Assembly (NCBI GenBank): GCA_012295275.1
Contig: CM022672.1
Coordinates: forward strand, 27,180,930-27,244,929
Direction of reading: 5' to 3'
Source of the DNA: Chrysomallon squamiferum
Lineage: Eukaryota > Mollusca > Gastropoda > Neomphalida > Peltospiridae
DNA length: 64,000 bases
The first letter of the stretch is position 1. Each line of letters opens with the position of its first letter. Below the pieces are notes generated by a model. The model was given only the letters and a program-made list of their open reading frames with translations. It searched no databases and had not been told where the DNA came from. Shown here in pieces: positions 13,977 to 25,486 of this stretch. The translations under genes were made by a program, and so were the position numbers.

Positions 13977-15122
13977 AGTAAATAAATAAATAAAAATTCA
14001 ATGACATTTTAAATTCAAATTGGAACAATTTACAAAACACTTGATTAAACAACCACTGCTATGATTTATTTATATGCTTCATATTATGTACGTGTTTCAG
14101 CAATTCGTGTACTCGTGAAATAAAACAACAAGACGGGGTGGGCGCCGGTTGCCACCCTGCTTACTGCTTCGCAACTCGACTGTTTTTCACAGACCTTATT
14201 ATTCTGTTACAGTATCGATATTGTTCAGTTGTGTTCAAAAATGCTTTAAACATTTACACCGTGTGTTTCAAAGAGGTGTTATAAATGACAGCTGTTTATT
14301 ACTTATATCGTCAGGTCTAACATTGCCCAGCAATTGATTTGTATGTTAATTACACGACATAAAACTAAGTATACTGTTAAGTAATAGATAGAAAATATAA
14401 ATACGGGTCATTAAATTAATATTTTGAACAAAAATGTTTGGATAAAGTTTTAACCTGTGATGGCTCTTTTATATTTACCCCCTTTTTTTTCCATCTACCT
14501 TTTACAATTGTGAAAATGTACAAGGCGTGTATATGTTTGTTTGCATTCATTTACCTGAAATATTTTTATCCTGGCTAAAGTTAGAATTGTACCTGCCCTA
14601 ACCTTTGACACACTGTCACTTAAAGCAGACGTCCCATCCCTTTCGTTCGCCATTTTATCTGGATGTCAATTAACAAACGTTTGAGTGCCATGGTTCCGCG
14701 TGCGAACTTGTGAATTTGTACTTCAAAGGGACATGTTCTGTCAATACGAGGTTATTTGCCGAGTTAGCAGACGACAACGGTAGCACGAACGACTGCAATC
14801 CGATCTCAATCATTTCTTATTCACATCTGCATAATTTTTTCTTTAATAAGAGACGCGTGTTTGTTTATTCGTTACAGGAATTTTATCAACAAGTTACTGT
14901 ACAGGTAAGTGTTTACAATTAAGCGCCTGAAATATCTAACATTAAACTGGGACATTTTAATTTTATGTGACAGTCGATCTTGGTAAAATATGACGTAACA
15001 CCCACACAAAAAACTGTGCATCATTTGACAGGTACTCATTAGTAAATGTTAATGAGGTGAAAAAGGATTTATTTATTTATTTATTTACATGATAAAAATA
15101 AATAAATAAATAAATAAAATAA

Positions 15123-15166
<44 letters not shown>

Positions 15167-15759
15167 GCATTGATTTGCATTCTTTAACAGCGTGTGCTAA
15201 GTATTATCACCAGACGATACGGTTACTCTCGTGGTCAGCAAGTACCGGTTTGGCAAGTTATCGTGTTGCCGGTGACCTTACACCCAACAGAAAACTGTGA
15301 ATTCTAATGAATGACGTTATAACGATCAGGTAGTCAGTTGCCTTGCCCGAAAGGCATACAAAAGCAGCTGTCAATCATTCATGTAATGCCCCCAAGCATA
15401 CAAAATCCACATCTAGCTCCCAAACTCGAGAAGGGAGGCGTGGCACTTTATATATAGTTTGCCGGCCGGTATGAGACAAGTTTTACGTATACGTATTGAT
15501 TTATGATTCTGACATGGTTTGACATATTGAACAAAATGAAGTAATGAAGTTAAACAAATATATATTAAATAATGATAGTGTGTCATCTTTAACATTAAAA
15601 TGCCGTGGGAAATACCAAGGAAATGCCTACATTTTAGTAAATAATTTTTTCTGCTTGTATAAATTTTGAACATTTTTTTCTCTCTGCTGCAACTCATGTA
15701 AAATTTTTTTATCCTGAATCGTATTTTTGTTTGTTTCGTGTATAGATCACATTATTGGT

Positions 15760-15796
<37 letters not shown>

Positions 15797-16346
15797 ACAC
15801 TTTTTATGTAAATGTGGTAGTTTTGTTCAGTTTTTAAATCTGTACTTACGTTCCTTGGAGCCGGTCCACCTCATCCTGGAGGCCGGCGAGCTTGGCGTCC
15901 GTGCCAGCTTTCTCCTTGGACAGTTCTTCTATCACCTTCCTCGCCTCGGCCAGCTCAGCCTCGTACATATCCCGGATGGGCTGCAAATCGAACTTGCCCA
16001 CCCCTTGCAGCTGATTCAGTTGGTCCTCCAGCATTTTGCATTTTGCTTCTAAGAAACGAACTTTATCGATGTACGTGGCAAGACGTTCGTTGAGATTTTG
16101 CAACTGAGTCTTCTCCTTCTGTCGGATATCCTTGAAGTCGGCGACACCAGAGCTCGAGATGGCCTGGAAGGTGCCAGCAGAAAGGCTTGGACCCGAGGAC
16201 AATCTGACAGAACTATAACCCTGACGACTAATTGGTCCTCCATAGCTCTGGCGCTGAATGATGGTTGTGTTACCTCGAGAACCTAGGAAAGGTTTGAGAT
16301 TAGAACGAATCTCTGTAGTTTCCGTCTTCTGGGTGGTTTTCGACAT
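5976..16346 (-). CDS. Cytoplasmic intermediate filament protein, 7 coding exons, 457 aa
   Basis: The coding sequence joins 16346-15850, 10483-10297, 9296-9201, 8572-8417, 7949-7824, 7387-7167 and 6066-5976 on the minus strand (1374 nt including the stop). Every junction keeps frame and has a clear acceptor; donors are GT except intron 3 (GC). The product is a structural protein that forms coiled-coil dimers and 10-nm filaments in the cytoplasm. Layout: head 1-77, coil 1A from about 78 ([18 protein letters not shown]), linker near 113-124, long coil 1B to about 265, coil 2 ending in the helix-termination motif [11 protein letters not shown] (418-428), and a 29-residue tail. The rod is about 350 residues, the lamin-like protostome length rather than about 310 as in vertebrate cytoplasmic IFs. 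The tail lacks a lamin-tail domain, like the short isoform of gastropod IF genes. No CaaX box or nuclear localisation signal was seen, so it is not a lamin. The family call is firm; the mollusc assignment is inference. Confidence 0.95.
6067..7166 (-). other. IF gene intron 6 (1100 nt)
   Basis: The donor is GTAAGT and the acceptor CTTACAG. It contains an 8-bp AACAAATA/AATGAACG tandem array at 7088-7158 beside the donor, (AAT)n at 6254-6314 followed by an (AAAC/AAAT) tract to about 6430. No alternative tail exon was recognised. Confidence 0.9.
7088..7158. repeat. 8-bp tandem array next to the exon 6 donor
   Basis: AACAAATA and AATGAACG octamers, about 9 units, with the divergent units distal and the uniform units closest to the donor. 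Confidence 0.9.
7167..7387 (-). CDS. IF gene exon 6: end of coil 2 and helix-termination motif
   Basis: This 221-nt exon encodes residues 355-427 plus two bases of Arg428 and is identical in length to the vertebrate type III exon 6. It contains [20 protein letters not shown] followed by EEN, the conserved rod-end consensus needed for filament elongation. The CC pair at 416-417 replaces the commoner Ala-Thr/Ala-Cys. The acceptor is GTTTTATCTAG|G and the donor AACAG|GTAAGT at 7166. An AACAAATA-type tandem repeat fills intron 6 from 8 nt beyond the donor. Confidence 0.96.
7388..7823 (-). other. IF gene intron 5 (436 nt)
   Basis: The donor is GTAAGC and the acceptor ATCTAG. Unique AT-rich sequence with no repeat at the donor and nothing else recognised. 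Confidence 0.9.
7824..7949 (-). CDS. IF gene exon 5: coil 2
   Basis: This 126-nt exon encodes residues 313-354 (starts [20 protein letters not shown]) and is identical in length to the vertebrate type III exon 5. The acceptor is GGACTGTTTCAG|C and the donor GCTAGA|GTAAGC. Both junctions are phase 0. The translation is charged heptad-repeat helix rich in Lys, Glu and Asp. Confidence 0.94.
7950..8416 (-). other. IF gene intron 4 (467 nt)
   Basis: The donor is GTAGAC and the acceptor TTTCAG. The donor-proximal quarter is a 33-bp tandem repeat (8308-8406). An AAAATAAAATG-type tract lies at 8178-8212. Confidence 0.9.
8308..8406. repeat. 33-bp minisatellite, exactly 3 perfect copies
   Basis: Three identical 33-bp units (8308-8340, 8341-8373, 8374-8406), each starting GTGTGTTTATGACACAGGTG. 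The array ends 10 nt from the exon 4 boundary, and the bridging bases resemble the unit (CTGTGTCTACCTG). Confidence 0.97.
8417..8572 (-). CDS. IF gene exon 4: linker 12 and start of coil 2
   Basis: This 156-nt exon encodes residues 261-312, including [20 protein letters not shown], which corresponds to the start of coil 2. The acceptor is GTACTTTCAG|G and the donor ATGCAG|GTAGAC at 8416. The vertebrate type III counterpart is 162 nt, two residues longer. A perfect three-copy 33-bp tandem repeat begins only 10 nt beyond the donor. Reading through the donor stays open across all three repeat copies, so an unspliced read would add 11-residue repeats; this is a shadow, not a likely product. Confidence 0.94.
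8573..9200 (-). other. IF gene intron 3 (628 nt), GC-AG type
   Basis: The donor is GCAAGT after AAG and the acceptor TTTCAG. Contents are AT-rich, with a short GATGATGGTGGTGATAATAA tract near 8692-8720. Nothing else was seen. Confidence 0.9.
9201..9296 (-). CDS. IF gene exon 3: end of coil 1B
   Basis: This 96-nt exon encodes residues 229-260 (starts [18 protein letters not shown], ends YKALLDK) and matches the 96-nt type III exon length exactly. The acceptor is TTTTTCTTCAG|G. The donor is AAG|GCAAGT at 9200-9199, a GC rather than GT donor in the strong context expected for GC-AG introns. No GT donor nearby keeps the frame and the conserved exon length. Confidence 0.93.
9297..10296 (-). other. 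IF gene intron 2 (1000 nt)
   Basis: GTAAGT...CAG intron. Its donor-proximal part (about 10088-10270) is a degenerate (TCTA/TCTG)n tetranucleotide tract. The rest is unique AT-rich sequence with nothing else recognised. Confidence 0.9.
10297..10483 (-). CDS. IF gene exon 2: coil 1B with the 42-residue protostome insert
   Basis: This exon is 187 nt and encodes Thr166 (last base) to Ala228. The acceptor is a pyrimidine tract ending TCTACCAG|T; the donor is GCT|GTAAGT at 10296. The translation is hydrophilic heptad-repeat helix ([20 protein letters not shown] and onwards). Vertebrate type III genes have a 61-nt exon here. 187 = 61 + 126 nt, so this exon carries exactly the 42 extra coil 1B residues known from lamins and protostome IFs. 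A (TCTA/TCTG)n tract begins about 26 nt inside intron 2. Confidence 0.95.
10484..15849 (-). other. IF gene intron 1 (5.4 kb)
   Basis: GTAAGT...CAG intron. It contains (ATT)n at 11063-11108, (GT)n at 12152-12205, (AAAT)n at 12816-12853, (AAT)n at 13932-13975 and 15126-15165, and (TTTA)n at 15759-15796 close to the donor. Poly(A)/(T) runs occur at 11308-11334, 11700 and 12668. A CAAGGGA...TCCCTTG inverted pair lies at 11240-11286. The 13324-13620 stretch is GC-richer and holds an unrecognised 98-codon minus frame. No further exon was recognised. Confidence 0.85.
15850..16346 (-). CDS. IF gene exon 1: head, coil 1A, linker, start of coil 1B
   Basis: This exon encodes residues 1-165 plus two bases of Thr166 (497 nt). 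The ATG at 16346-16344 is the only Met ahead of the rod and begins [16 protein letters not shown]. The Ser/Thr/Arg/Gly-rich head is typical of IF proteins, whose heads are phosphorylated to control assembly. The helix-initiation motif ([18 protein letters not shown], residues 85-102) is the family's most conserved N-terminal signature. The donor is AAC|GTAAGT at 15849. Exon 1 of vertebrate type III genes also covers the head through early coil 1B. Confidence 0.95.
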
Positions 16347-16570
16347 GATGAATTAATGTAGTATTACACGCTGAATTCTAGGGAAACAAAAATGAGAAGA
16401 ACTGTTTGCAACCTCCTTGCGAATCCGTGCACAAAACCGATCGGTACCTTCTCCTTCGGATGACACTAAACGACTGACGTTGAACGCTACAGCTGTCAAA
16501 CCAAAATCGCCGGTAGCCCAGCGATGGGAGGTGACAAATCCATATAAGGCCAGGCACTATTTCCGGTCGC
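16347..16570 (-). promoter_or_regulatory. Putative promoter and 5' UTR of the IF gene
   Basis: This is a locally GC-richer, non-repetitive stretch directly upstream of the start codon. Reading toward the gene it holds an ETS-type site ACCGGAAAT (16567-16559), 9 nt, a perfect CArG box CCTTATATGG (16549-16540), and a CAGCTG E-box (16495-16490). The CArG core could double as a TATA-like element, placing a start site near 16510. A pyrimidine-rich tract ending TTTCCCTAG, 36 nt before the ATG, could instead be an acceptor for a non-coding upstream exon. Confidence 0.5.
16540..16549 (-). promoter_or_regulatory. CArG box (SRF-type site)
   Basis: CCTTATATGG matches CC(A/T)6GG exactly, about 194 bp upstream of the ATG, with an ETS consensus 9 bp on its distal side. 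Serum response factor with ETS-family ternary complex factors binds such pairs in cytoskeletal and muscle genes. Function here is inference. Confidence 0.5.
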
Positions 16571-18100
16571 TCATGCTCAGTAAGGACTTTTTCGTTTCAG
16601 TACACTGTACTTACACGACAGTTTTTCTGACTCATTTGCAAACTTGCAGAACTCGTTTCTAAAAAGGATCACAAACAAATTTTGCACGCATTGTTGGCTA
16701 CGAAACCCTACATGGTATACGAACGTACAAACTTATTATTTATTTTTACACGAATGCTGTGATCTGTGTGAAACTGAAATCGTGCACATTCAGCGAAGCC
16801 AAGCCTTTAACACAGACTATTCTTTCGATCAATAACTCTGTACACACAAACCCACTCTGTATTTCAAGGGTAAAGAAAGGGCGAAGTTTATTCTGTATAT
16901 TCATAGACATGCAAATACTCAACCAGAGACCAAATCTTAAATAATTATTTATCAGTGTAATAATATCTGTGGAGCGATAACCAGTTCATTTTTCTTTAAC
17001 CCTTAAACGTAGTTTTAGACTGGGTAACCGCTCTGTTTGTGTGTAAATTAATTATTTTTAATTGCCTGAGTAAAATGTAAAATCATTTTTACGGATAAAC
17101 TGTTATGAAGCAAACTTACACATAGCTAAGCAAATTCTTTCATGAAAATAAATTTAAAAAAATAATAATAATAAAAATAAATATTAAGAAATAATAACAA
17201 CATTTTTGAAAAAATAATACTAACACAGAGAGTCGACATTTGTCATTAAATTTCAGTAATTTGTTTCTCGCTATTAGTGACAATTTCTGCTTGACTGCAG
17301 GCGTGTAGTTGTAGCTGACATATTCACAGGTCATGTTAACCGTAGGCTACTTTATTTTTAACCACTTGTGGACACAGGGATAGCATTGTCGAACGGGACA
17401 AGAAGAAAAAATAAATAAAAAATAAAACCTTGCCGTTAAAACAGCAGTAGATAAGTTCGGTGAGATTTTCTGAGTTTAATTTTAATCGCCTAAGCTCGGA
17501 TTTTTACCTGTCGAAGGTTGCCGTGCTGGTCACGGTCTGTTGGTTGCGTGCGACTCGCTGTAACTGTTAATATCTGTATTTTCCCAGTTGTCGGGCTCTG
17601 CTTCACGAATTTTTAAGGAAAAGACATTTATATTGCACTTATTTTGTACATTAACGTTAAACTGTGTGTGAGAAACCTGAATATATAGCCACTTAAAATC
17701 ATTTTAATTGCAGTTTTTATTTTTCCCGAATAAAAAAACAATTGAGAAATGATTTTGGGGGTTTTATTCAGATCAAAAACTTTTGAATAGTGTATATAAT
17801 GTGTGTGTGTGGGGTGGGTTTTGATTTAGTACACACATATAACTATAGGCAACCGTTAATTCATATATATATAAATTTTATTTTATATATATATATATTT
17901 TTTTTTTGTTCTTATAAATTCTTGTACTAACGTTTACATATTCCTACTATTTTATACTTTTAGCGTTTCGGATACGTAATACAATATTTTAGTTTTTATA
18001 AATTAGGTAGAAATTTTGAACGGAGATATTTTCTCAGTCGGTATACTTTACAGCATTATCATTATTTGATAATTACGCAATGTAGATGATGTTGTGACCT
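16571..18100. other. Upstream flank of the IF gene, no gene seen
   Basis: Mostly unique AT-rich DNA, possibly carrying distal regulatory sequence. Only short AT tracts (17860-17905) and an A/T-rich tract near 17155-17180 stand out. No reading frame has recognisable coding character. Confidence 0.5.
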
Positions 18101-18541
18101 GAACTAGTAATAGCAGTAGTAGAAGTAGTAGTAGCAGCAGCAGCAACAAAGCGACAGTGGTGGTAAATTTTCTAGCAGTGGCAAAAGCTGCAGTAGGTGA
18201 TTTAGTAGTAGTAGTTGTAGTAGTACTAGTAGCAGTAGTAGTATTTGCAGTAGCAGAAACAACGATAGTAGTAGTAGTTGTAAGAATAATAGTAGTTGCA
18301 GTAGTAGAAGGTGTAGTATTAATTGTAGTTAAAGTTGAGAATGGTTGTGATACTTGTAGTAGTAATAATAAAAATATAGTAACAGTAGCAGCAGAAATAG
18401 CCGCAGTAGTAGTAGTAGTAGTAGTAGAGTAGTAAAAGCAGTTGTAAAAAGTTGTGATTTCAGTTGTTATAGAACTATTTTTATTTTTATTTTACAGCAG
18501 CAGTAGCAACAACAACAACAACAACAACAGCAATATTAACA
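18101..18541. repeat. Cryptic (GTA/GCA)n trinucleotide region then (CAA)n
   Basis: About 330 bp of interrupted GTA, GCA and GTT triplets keep one frame open as a Val/Ala-rich peptide, an artefact of period 3. (CAA)n follows at 18509-18530. Confidence 0.85.
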
Positions 18542-20790
18542 ATAATTAAATATAGTTATAAAAAAAAAGATCTATCTATCAACCCACGCTAACCTAGATG
18601 GCACAGATGTATAAAGGTTTATGATACGCCGCTAATGCCTGTTTTACAGGTTTATTTTTAACTGCCCTTTATTTCATGTGTAACGCTCAGGTCGGGTCTC
18701 TCTAGCAGAACAATCCCAGGTAGCACGGGAGCACCTGCACTTTATTTTGCTGGTGAATTTTAAATAAAACAATTTGCTTATGTCAGTGTCAGTGCATGGA
18801 ACTACTTTTTAGTGGTCCACCCCCAAAATTTGCACAAGTTAGATCGTATAAATTGGGTTTTTGGGTTTTTTTTTGATATAAAAATGTTTAAAGCCGACAC
18901 TCCCTATTATTTAGAATTTTCATTCCTTTGAATATTTTTAATGGGTTTTATCTCGCTAATAGTTTTTGTAATAATAATAATAATAATAATAAGTAAAAAG
19001 ACAAGAAAAAAACCGTCAATACCATAGAGAAAATCCACATACGATTTTATAAAGACCAACCGCAGAGTCTTAGAAAGGCTGATAGGAAGTATGAGAGAGA
19101 CAGAAAGAAAGAAAGAGAGTACGAGAGAAAAAGCTACACGATAGAAAGAGAGATGTACATATTAAAAGCTTTGTACTTTTTATTGCGTGTTTCAAATACA
19201 CAGCAGGTTCATACTGATACATTGCGGAATTTCACGTCCTTCATCTTGCTGCTAATGAATGTCCTTAGTGGTTATTTGTGACACGTCACGTTAGTTCCTT
19301 GACCCAAAGCCGGCGAGACGTACTTATTAAATATCAGATAGAGACGAGGCGTAATTCATAACGAGGTTGGACAACTCATGTGGGCTGGTCGTCAGTGGTT
19401 TCTAGATCAAATAAGCCAATACGTCTTAAAATATGACCAGACGTTTGTTCTGGCTTCATGAAAGACTTTTCAAAGGATTGCAACTCATCTAATTCATATC
19501 GCTAACTTTGAAGTCATTCTCCTTTTGAACCTCTGTTGATCAATGTTTCCTTATCACTGACGTTTCAAACTTTTTGTTACTAATTAATTTATTAGTCGAC
19601 AACTTTTGTTCTCATTATATGTGTATGTGTGTGTGTATTTATATAATAACTACATAAATAAATAATTAAGAGGAAGAAAAACAACAGCAATACCCGCATC
19701 CAGAATAATACATTTAGTACATAAATACAGGACAAGTTTCATTTATTCTATAATTTATTTTTAAAAGGGCGGACAGTAGGAAATTAGTTTTTTGATTTAC
19801 TGACCTGACTGCTTTATTATAATTTTATATTTATTTAAAATGTTGTTACCTCTGTATATCTGGTTATAAAATATATGTATATACAGTTACATACCTGTGT
19901 TCATGCATGTATATGTCTCTAAATGTATGTATGTATAAATGTCTGCAAATAATTCTATGTACATTTATGTATGTATGTATGCTTATGCATGTATGTATGC
20001 TTATGCATGTATGTATGCATGTTTGTGTTTGTGTGTGTGTCTATTTATATATAGACACACACACACACATATATATAGATACATATATAAATAGATATAT
20101 ACGTAAAATATCTTTCACAGCTGTCACAGTTTCTGAGTAGGTAATTTCATAGTTGTTCATCAGAAACGCATACCGATCGATACGATTGACACAGATTTGA
20201 CGAAACATCTACTGGTGATGAATATAAATGAGCTAACCACGTGTCATATCACCTCGACACCAACGTTCGACGTCAGATGATACGCGGCCTTAAACGAGGC
20301 TAAATCTCCGTTAATCTTCATAAATCTTCGTTATGTATATAGTTCGTAAGACTTGTTAATAAAGATTATACGTAATTTGTAATGCGTATTATGCCTCTTT
20401 GTGCCATTCAAAGCTGTAAAAAGTCATTTTAATTACATAGAAACTGTTAAATAAGCCAGAACAATCTGGATGACGAGGTATTTTATGTATCCAGCTTATA
20501 ACAAGTTTGGTGGAGAAATCGGAGATTAGTTTTTACAATACCAAATGTGTGTGTGTGAGTGGTTGTGTGTGTATGTGTGTATATGTGTGTGTGTGTGTGT
20601 GTCTGTGTGTTTTTCACAAATTGTGTTTGTGCACGTCTGTGTTAATATTTTGAATCAAATACCGAATGAAAAACAGAAGGTGATAGCATTTTTTTCAGTG
20701 CTTCTTCCCAGTCTATTCTAACTTCAGAAATGGTTTAGCATAGCAGACGTCATCATGGTATCATTTCTTGTACACTGGTGTTTCCATGTT

Positions 20791-20831
<41 letters not shown>

Positions 20832-21369
20832 CGTATGTGTGTGATCATGTGTGAAATGTATGTATATATATATATATATGTATGTATGTGTATGTGTGTG
20901 TATGTACATGTCTACGTAAGTATGTTTTATGTATGTTTCTACAAATACATATATGTATGCACGTATCCATAAACATGTGTTCCCTAGATGCTCTTTATAT
21001 GTACCTCGGTGTGTTTGTGATTCTGTGCACGTGCGCATATCAATCCAAATTTAAAAGCGAACCATTTTAAATATGCTACGTATGACATCTAGCAGTCCGC
21101 TCGTTAAAACAACATGATGTCTTTCACAAACATTCCTACTCTTTGTCCGGCTTCACTCCATCATTTCACTTGGTTAGTTTAAAAACACAATCTTCTTGTT
21201 AGATGTTCCATTTACTGCCAGGTTTCTTGTTCCTAATCCTTTGGAATGCACATCAGGTCATCTTGCTGTGACTGAATTTGACGTGTTTGAGAATTAAAAA
21301 TGAGCACCGGCAAGAAATAAATAACAACATCTATTGACAATGACTGTGATAACATTATTATTGTAATAA
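18542..21369. other. Non-coding DNA with scattered simple repeats
   Basis: Contains (AAT)n at 18970-18991, ATGT/GTGT tracts at 19620-19640 and 19920-20100, (GT)n at 20548-20612 and 20794-20828, and (TA)/(GTAT) at 20860-20950. The unique pieces 19200-19500 and 20160-20500 carry nothing I recognise. Confidence 0.5.
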
Positions 21370-21379
21370 TTATGATTCG

Positions 21380-21930
21380 CAAACACGTATGTATGCACGA
21401 AGGTCAGCCTGTCTGTAGGTTTGTATGTTTGAGTGAATGTGTGTGTGTGAATGTATGAATGTATGTGTGTATGTATGTATGTATGTGTGTGTGTGTATGT
21501 ATGTATGTATGTTTGTATGTATGTGTGTATGTGTGTATGTATGTGTGTATGTGTGTATGTATGTATGTATGTGTGTGTATGTATGTGTGTATGTGTGTAT
21601 GTCTGTATGTCTGTATCTATGTATCTAGGTGTGTGTCTGGGTCAGTTTGTATGTATATATGTATGTATGTGTGTATATGTATGTATGTATGTTTGTGTGT
21701 ATGTATATATGTGTGTTTGTATGTATGTATGTATGTGTGTGTATTTATGTGTGTGTATTTATGTGTGTGTATTTATGTATGTGTGTGTGTATGTATGTGT
21801 GTATGTCTGTATATCTGTATGTCTGTATCTATGTATCTAGGTGTGTGTCTGGGTCAGTTTGTCAGCCTGTATGCATATGTGTCCATGAGTGTGGTCTGAT
21901 TGTCTGTCTGTCTGCATATATGTGTATCTG
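21380..21930. repeat. (GTAT/GTGT)n cryptic satellite with an internal duplication
   Basis: About 500 bp of GTAT and GTGT units. A 48-bp block starting CTGTATGTCTGTATCTATGT and ending GGGTCAGTTTGT is repeated exactly at 21603-21650 and 21815-21862 (offset 212 bp). All three frames are open as Cys/Val/Met/Tyr runs, which is not coding. Confidence 0.9.
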
Positions 21931-23230
<1,300 letters not shown>

Positions 23231-25140
23231 AAATATAAAACACAGAAATATTTGTGTGAAGGAAAAGGCTTTATTTATTATTTTATTTTTTTGACATCTT
23301 CCAAAAAACAAACAGACAAATAACCAACAACAATGAAAAATATTTTAACTAAATTTTCGGAAGAATGTAAATTTAGGTTTTAATTTGATTATAGCCTATA
23401 ATTATACATTTCTACTTGCTTTGTTAGTGTTTTCATTCACTCAGTTAACTTTTCAGTAAATAAAAAATGTCTTAAATAGAAAAAAAAGATAGCCTGCTTC
23501 ATAGAAATAATAAAAGACAAACAATAATGGTAAAAAAAAAAGAACAAAAACAAAATTTGGCTAAAATGATATATCAGTTATGGAAGTACGTAATCTAAAC
23601 TTCTGTGAAATAAGTCATTTCTTTTGTTAAAAATAAACGGGTATAGAAGTATCAAATTATTTAAACAATAAACTTGTAATCGTAAAAAGGATCTATCTAT
23701 ATATATATATGCATATATATATACTTTACAGTCAATCCATTAAATATACCGTAAAGATTTTAAATGTAGATTTCATTGTTGTTGCAATTGAATTCATTAC
23801 TATTTTTCAGTCAGGGAAGATATTTCTGCGGGTATATCGCTGTTCTAGTCTGACACCAACAAGATCTAGGTAACCTAACAGAAACTTGCTTACTCAGATA
23901 AATGGTTCTTGAACTCTCTGACGTCACTCCAAAACGAAGATCAATAGCCGCGCTGACCATCTTATTTGTACAAAAATTACTTAATCTGCATTCATTTTAG
24001 TTTTAGAAATACATGTATGTACATGTGTAATATATATAATATATTGTGTGTATGCTTGTATGTATATGTGGATGCATGTACGTAGACTGAGATAGATAAG
24101 AAGATTAGTAGATAATTAGATAGGTTTTAACCTGTAAGTGGACGTGTTTGAGTCTGTTGTCTGATATTTATTCTAAAATCACTGAAGGTGGTGGCAAGAT
24201 GTTATGAGTGGAAAAATTACTTTACTGACAAAAAATACAGTTTTTTTTTTCAGACGGAGCTGTATCTGTTTTGATATCTTACTTTTATTTCATTGTTACT
24301 TCGCTGGTGTTTAATTACTGTTTTAGATCTCAAAAAGGTTTTCAGTTCAAAAAAAGTTAATTTTTTTTAATTTTTCTATTATTTAGGATTGAAGTATAAT
24401 ATAAGTTACTGTCTTAATATATCAGCTTTATTCTGAGGAGGTCTGATGCCAAATGCACAGAGGCATAAAACTGGTAGCAATCAGTTATTCCCTCTATATA
24501 TGCATGACGTACAAACTCGTTTTAAGATGTCTCTCCAATTTGATCTTGTCTAGAGATATATTTCTGAAATAGTTAATATTTTATGTCTGTAATTTTCAGT
24601 TGTCAAATATGACTTGAGCGCACTTCCAGCGTAATTGTGTTAAAACTGTGCTAGAGCTTTACATGTTGACACGAATGTAATGACTGTGTATTACGAACCG
24701 GTCTGTGATGGTTAAATCCGGTAATTATCTTATTTTTGTGAGTGGAAAAAACGCAAATCTGCACGTAGAAAACCTTTCAGAATTATTAACATTTAAAAAA
24801 ATGATCTCTTTTAGTGGTCTGACAAAGATTCAAAATGAAGTTGTGAACGTTCGAGACTCCTGTTAGGAAGTGAATCAACTTGCACGCTCAGATATTATAA
24901 ACATACTCGAACCACAGTCATATTAAATAACGTTAAGCGATTCATATAAAATGTACTATGTATATCTATTCGTCTATTTGTCTGTCTGTCTAATCGACTC
25001 GAAGGATTAATACAAATTATATACACTTATAACAAATCAGCAGATCTTTAATATCAGTTTTTACTCTACCGTATTATCGTGTGTTTTTTGTGTTTTTTTC
25101 TGCTCGCTTTTTTCTCTAGAGCTAAGCAGGCACAGATTCC
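23231..25140. other. Unique AT-rich non-coding DNA
   Basis: No coding signal. Short (TA)n at 23697-23720 and A/T runs only. Confidence 0.5.
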
Positions 25141-25146
25141 TTTAAA

Positions 25147-25180
<34 letters not shown>

Positions 25181-25397
25181 GCTGCTGCTGCTTCTACTAC
25201 TATTATACAACTACTACTATTACTATTACAGGTCACACCATCATCTACATTGCTTAATTAGCAAATACTGATAATATTTTAAAGTATATTATTGTTGTTG
25301 TTGTTGTCATTATCATTATCAGTATCATCATTATTATTATTATCATTGCTGTTGTTATTATTAATATCATAAACATTATCATCAGTTTCATTATCAA

Positions 25398-25485
<88 letters not shown>

Positions 25486-25486
25486 T
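25147..25486. repeat. Trinucleotide repeats (CTA)n, (GTT)n, (ATT)n
   Basis: (CTA)n with CTG interruptions at 25147-25200, mixed ATT/ATC, (GTT)n at 25396-25427 and (ATT)n at 25428-25485. The Thr and Leu runs in translation are artefacts. Confidence 0.9.

Noticed and set aside
15738-16286. Plus-strand frames across IF exon 1
   Set aside because: Antisense shadows of the IF reading frame.
5976-16346. Nuclear lamin
   Set aside because: The rod length matches, but there is no nuclear localisation signal, lamin-tail domain or CaaX box, and the short Gln/Ser tail fits a cytoplasmic IF.
18157-18432. Val/Ala-rich 91-codon frame
   Set aside because: Produced by interrupted GTA/GCA triplets.
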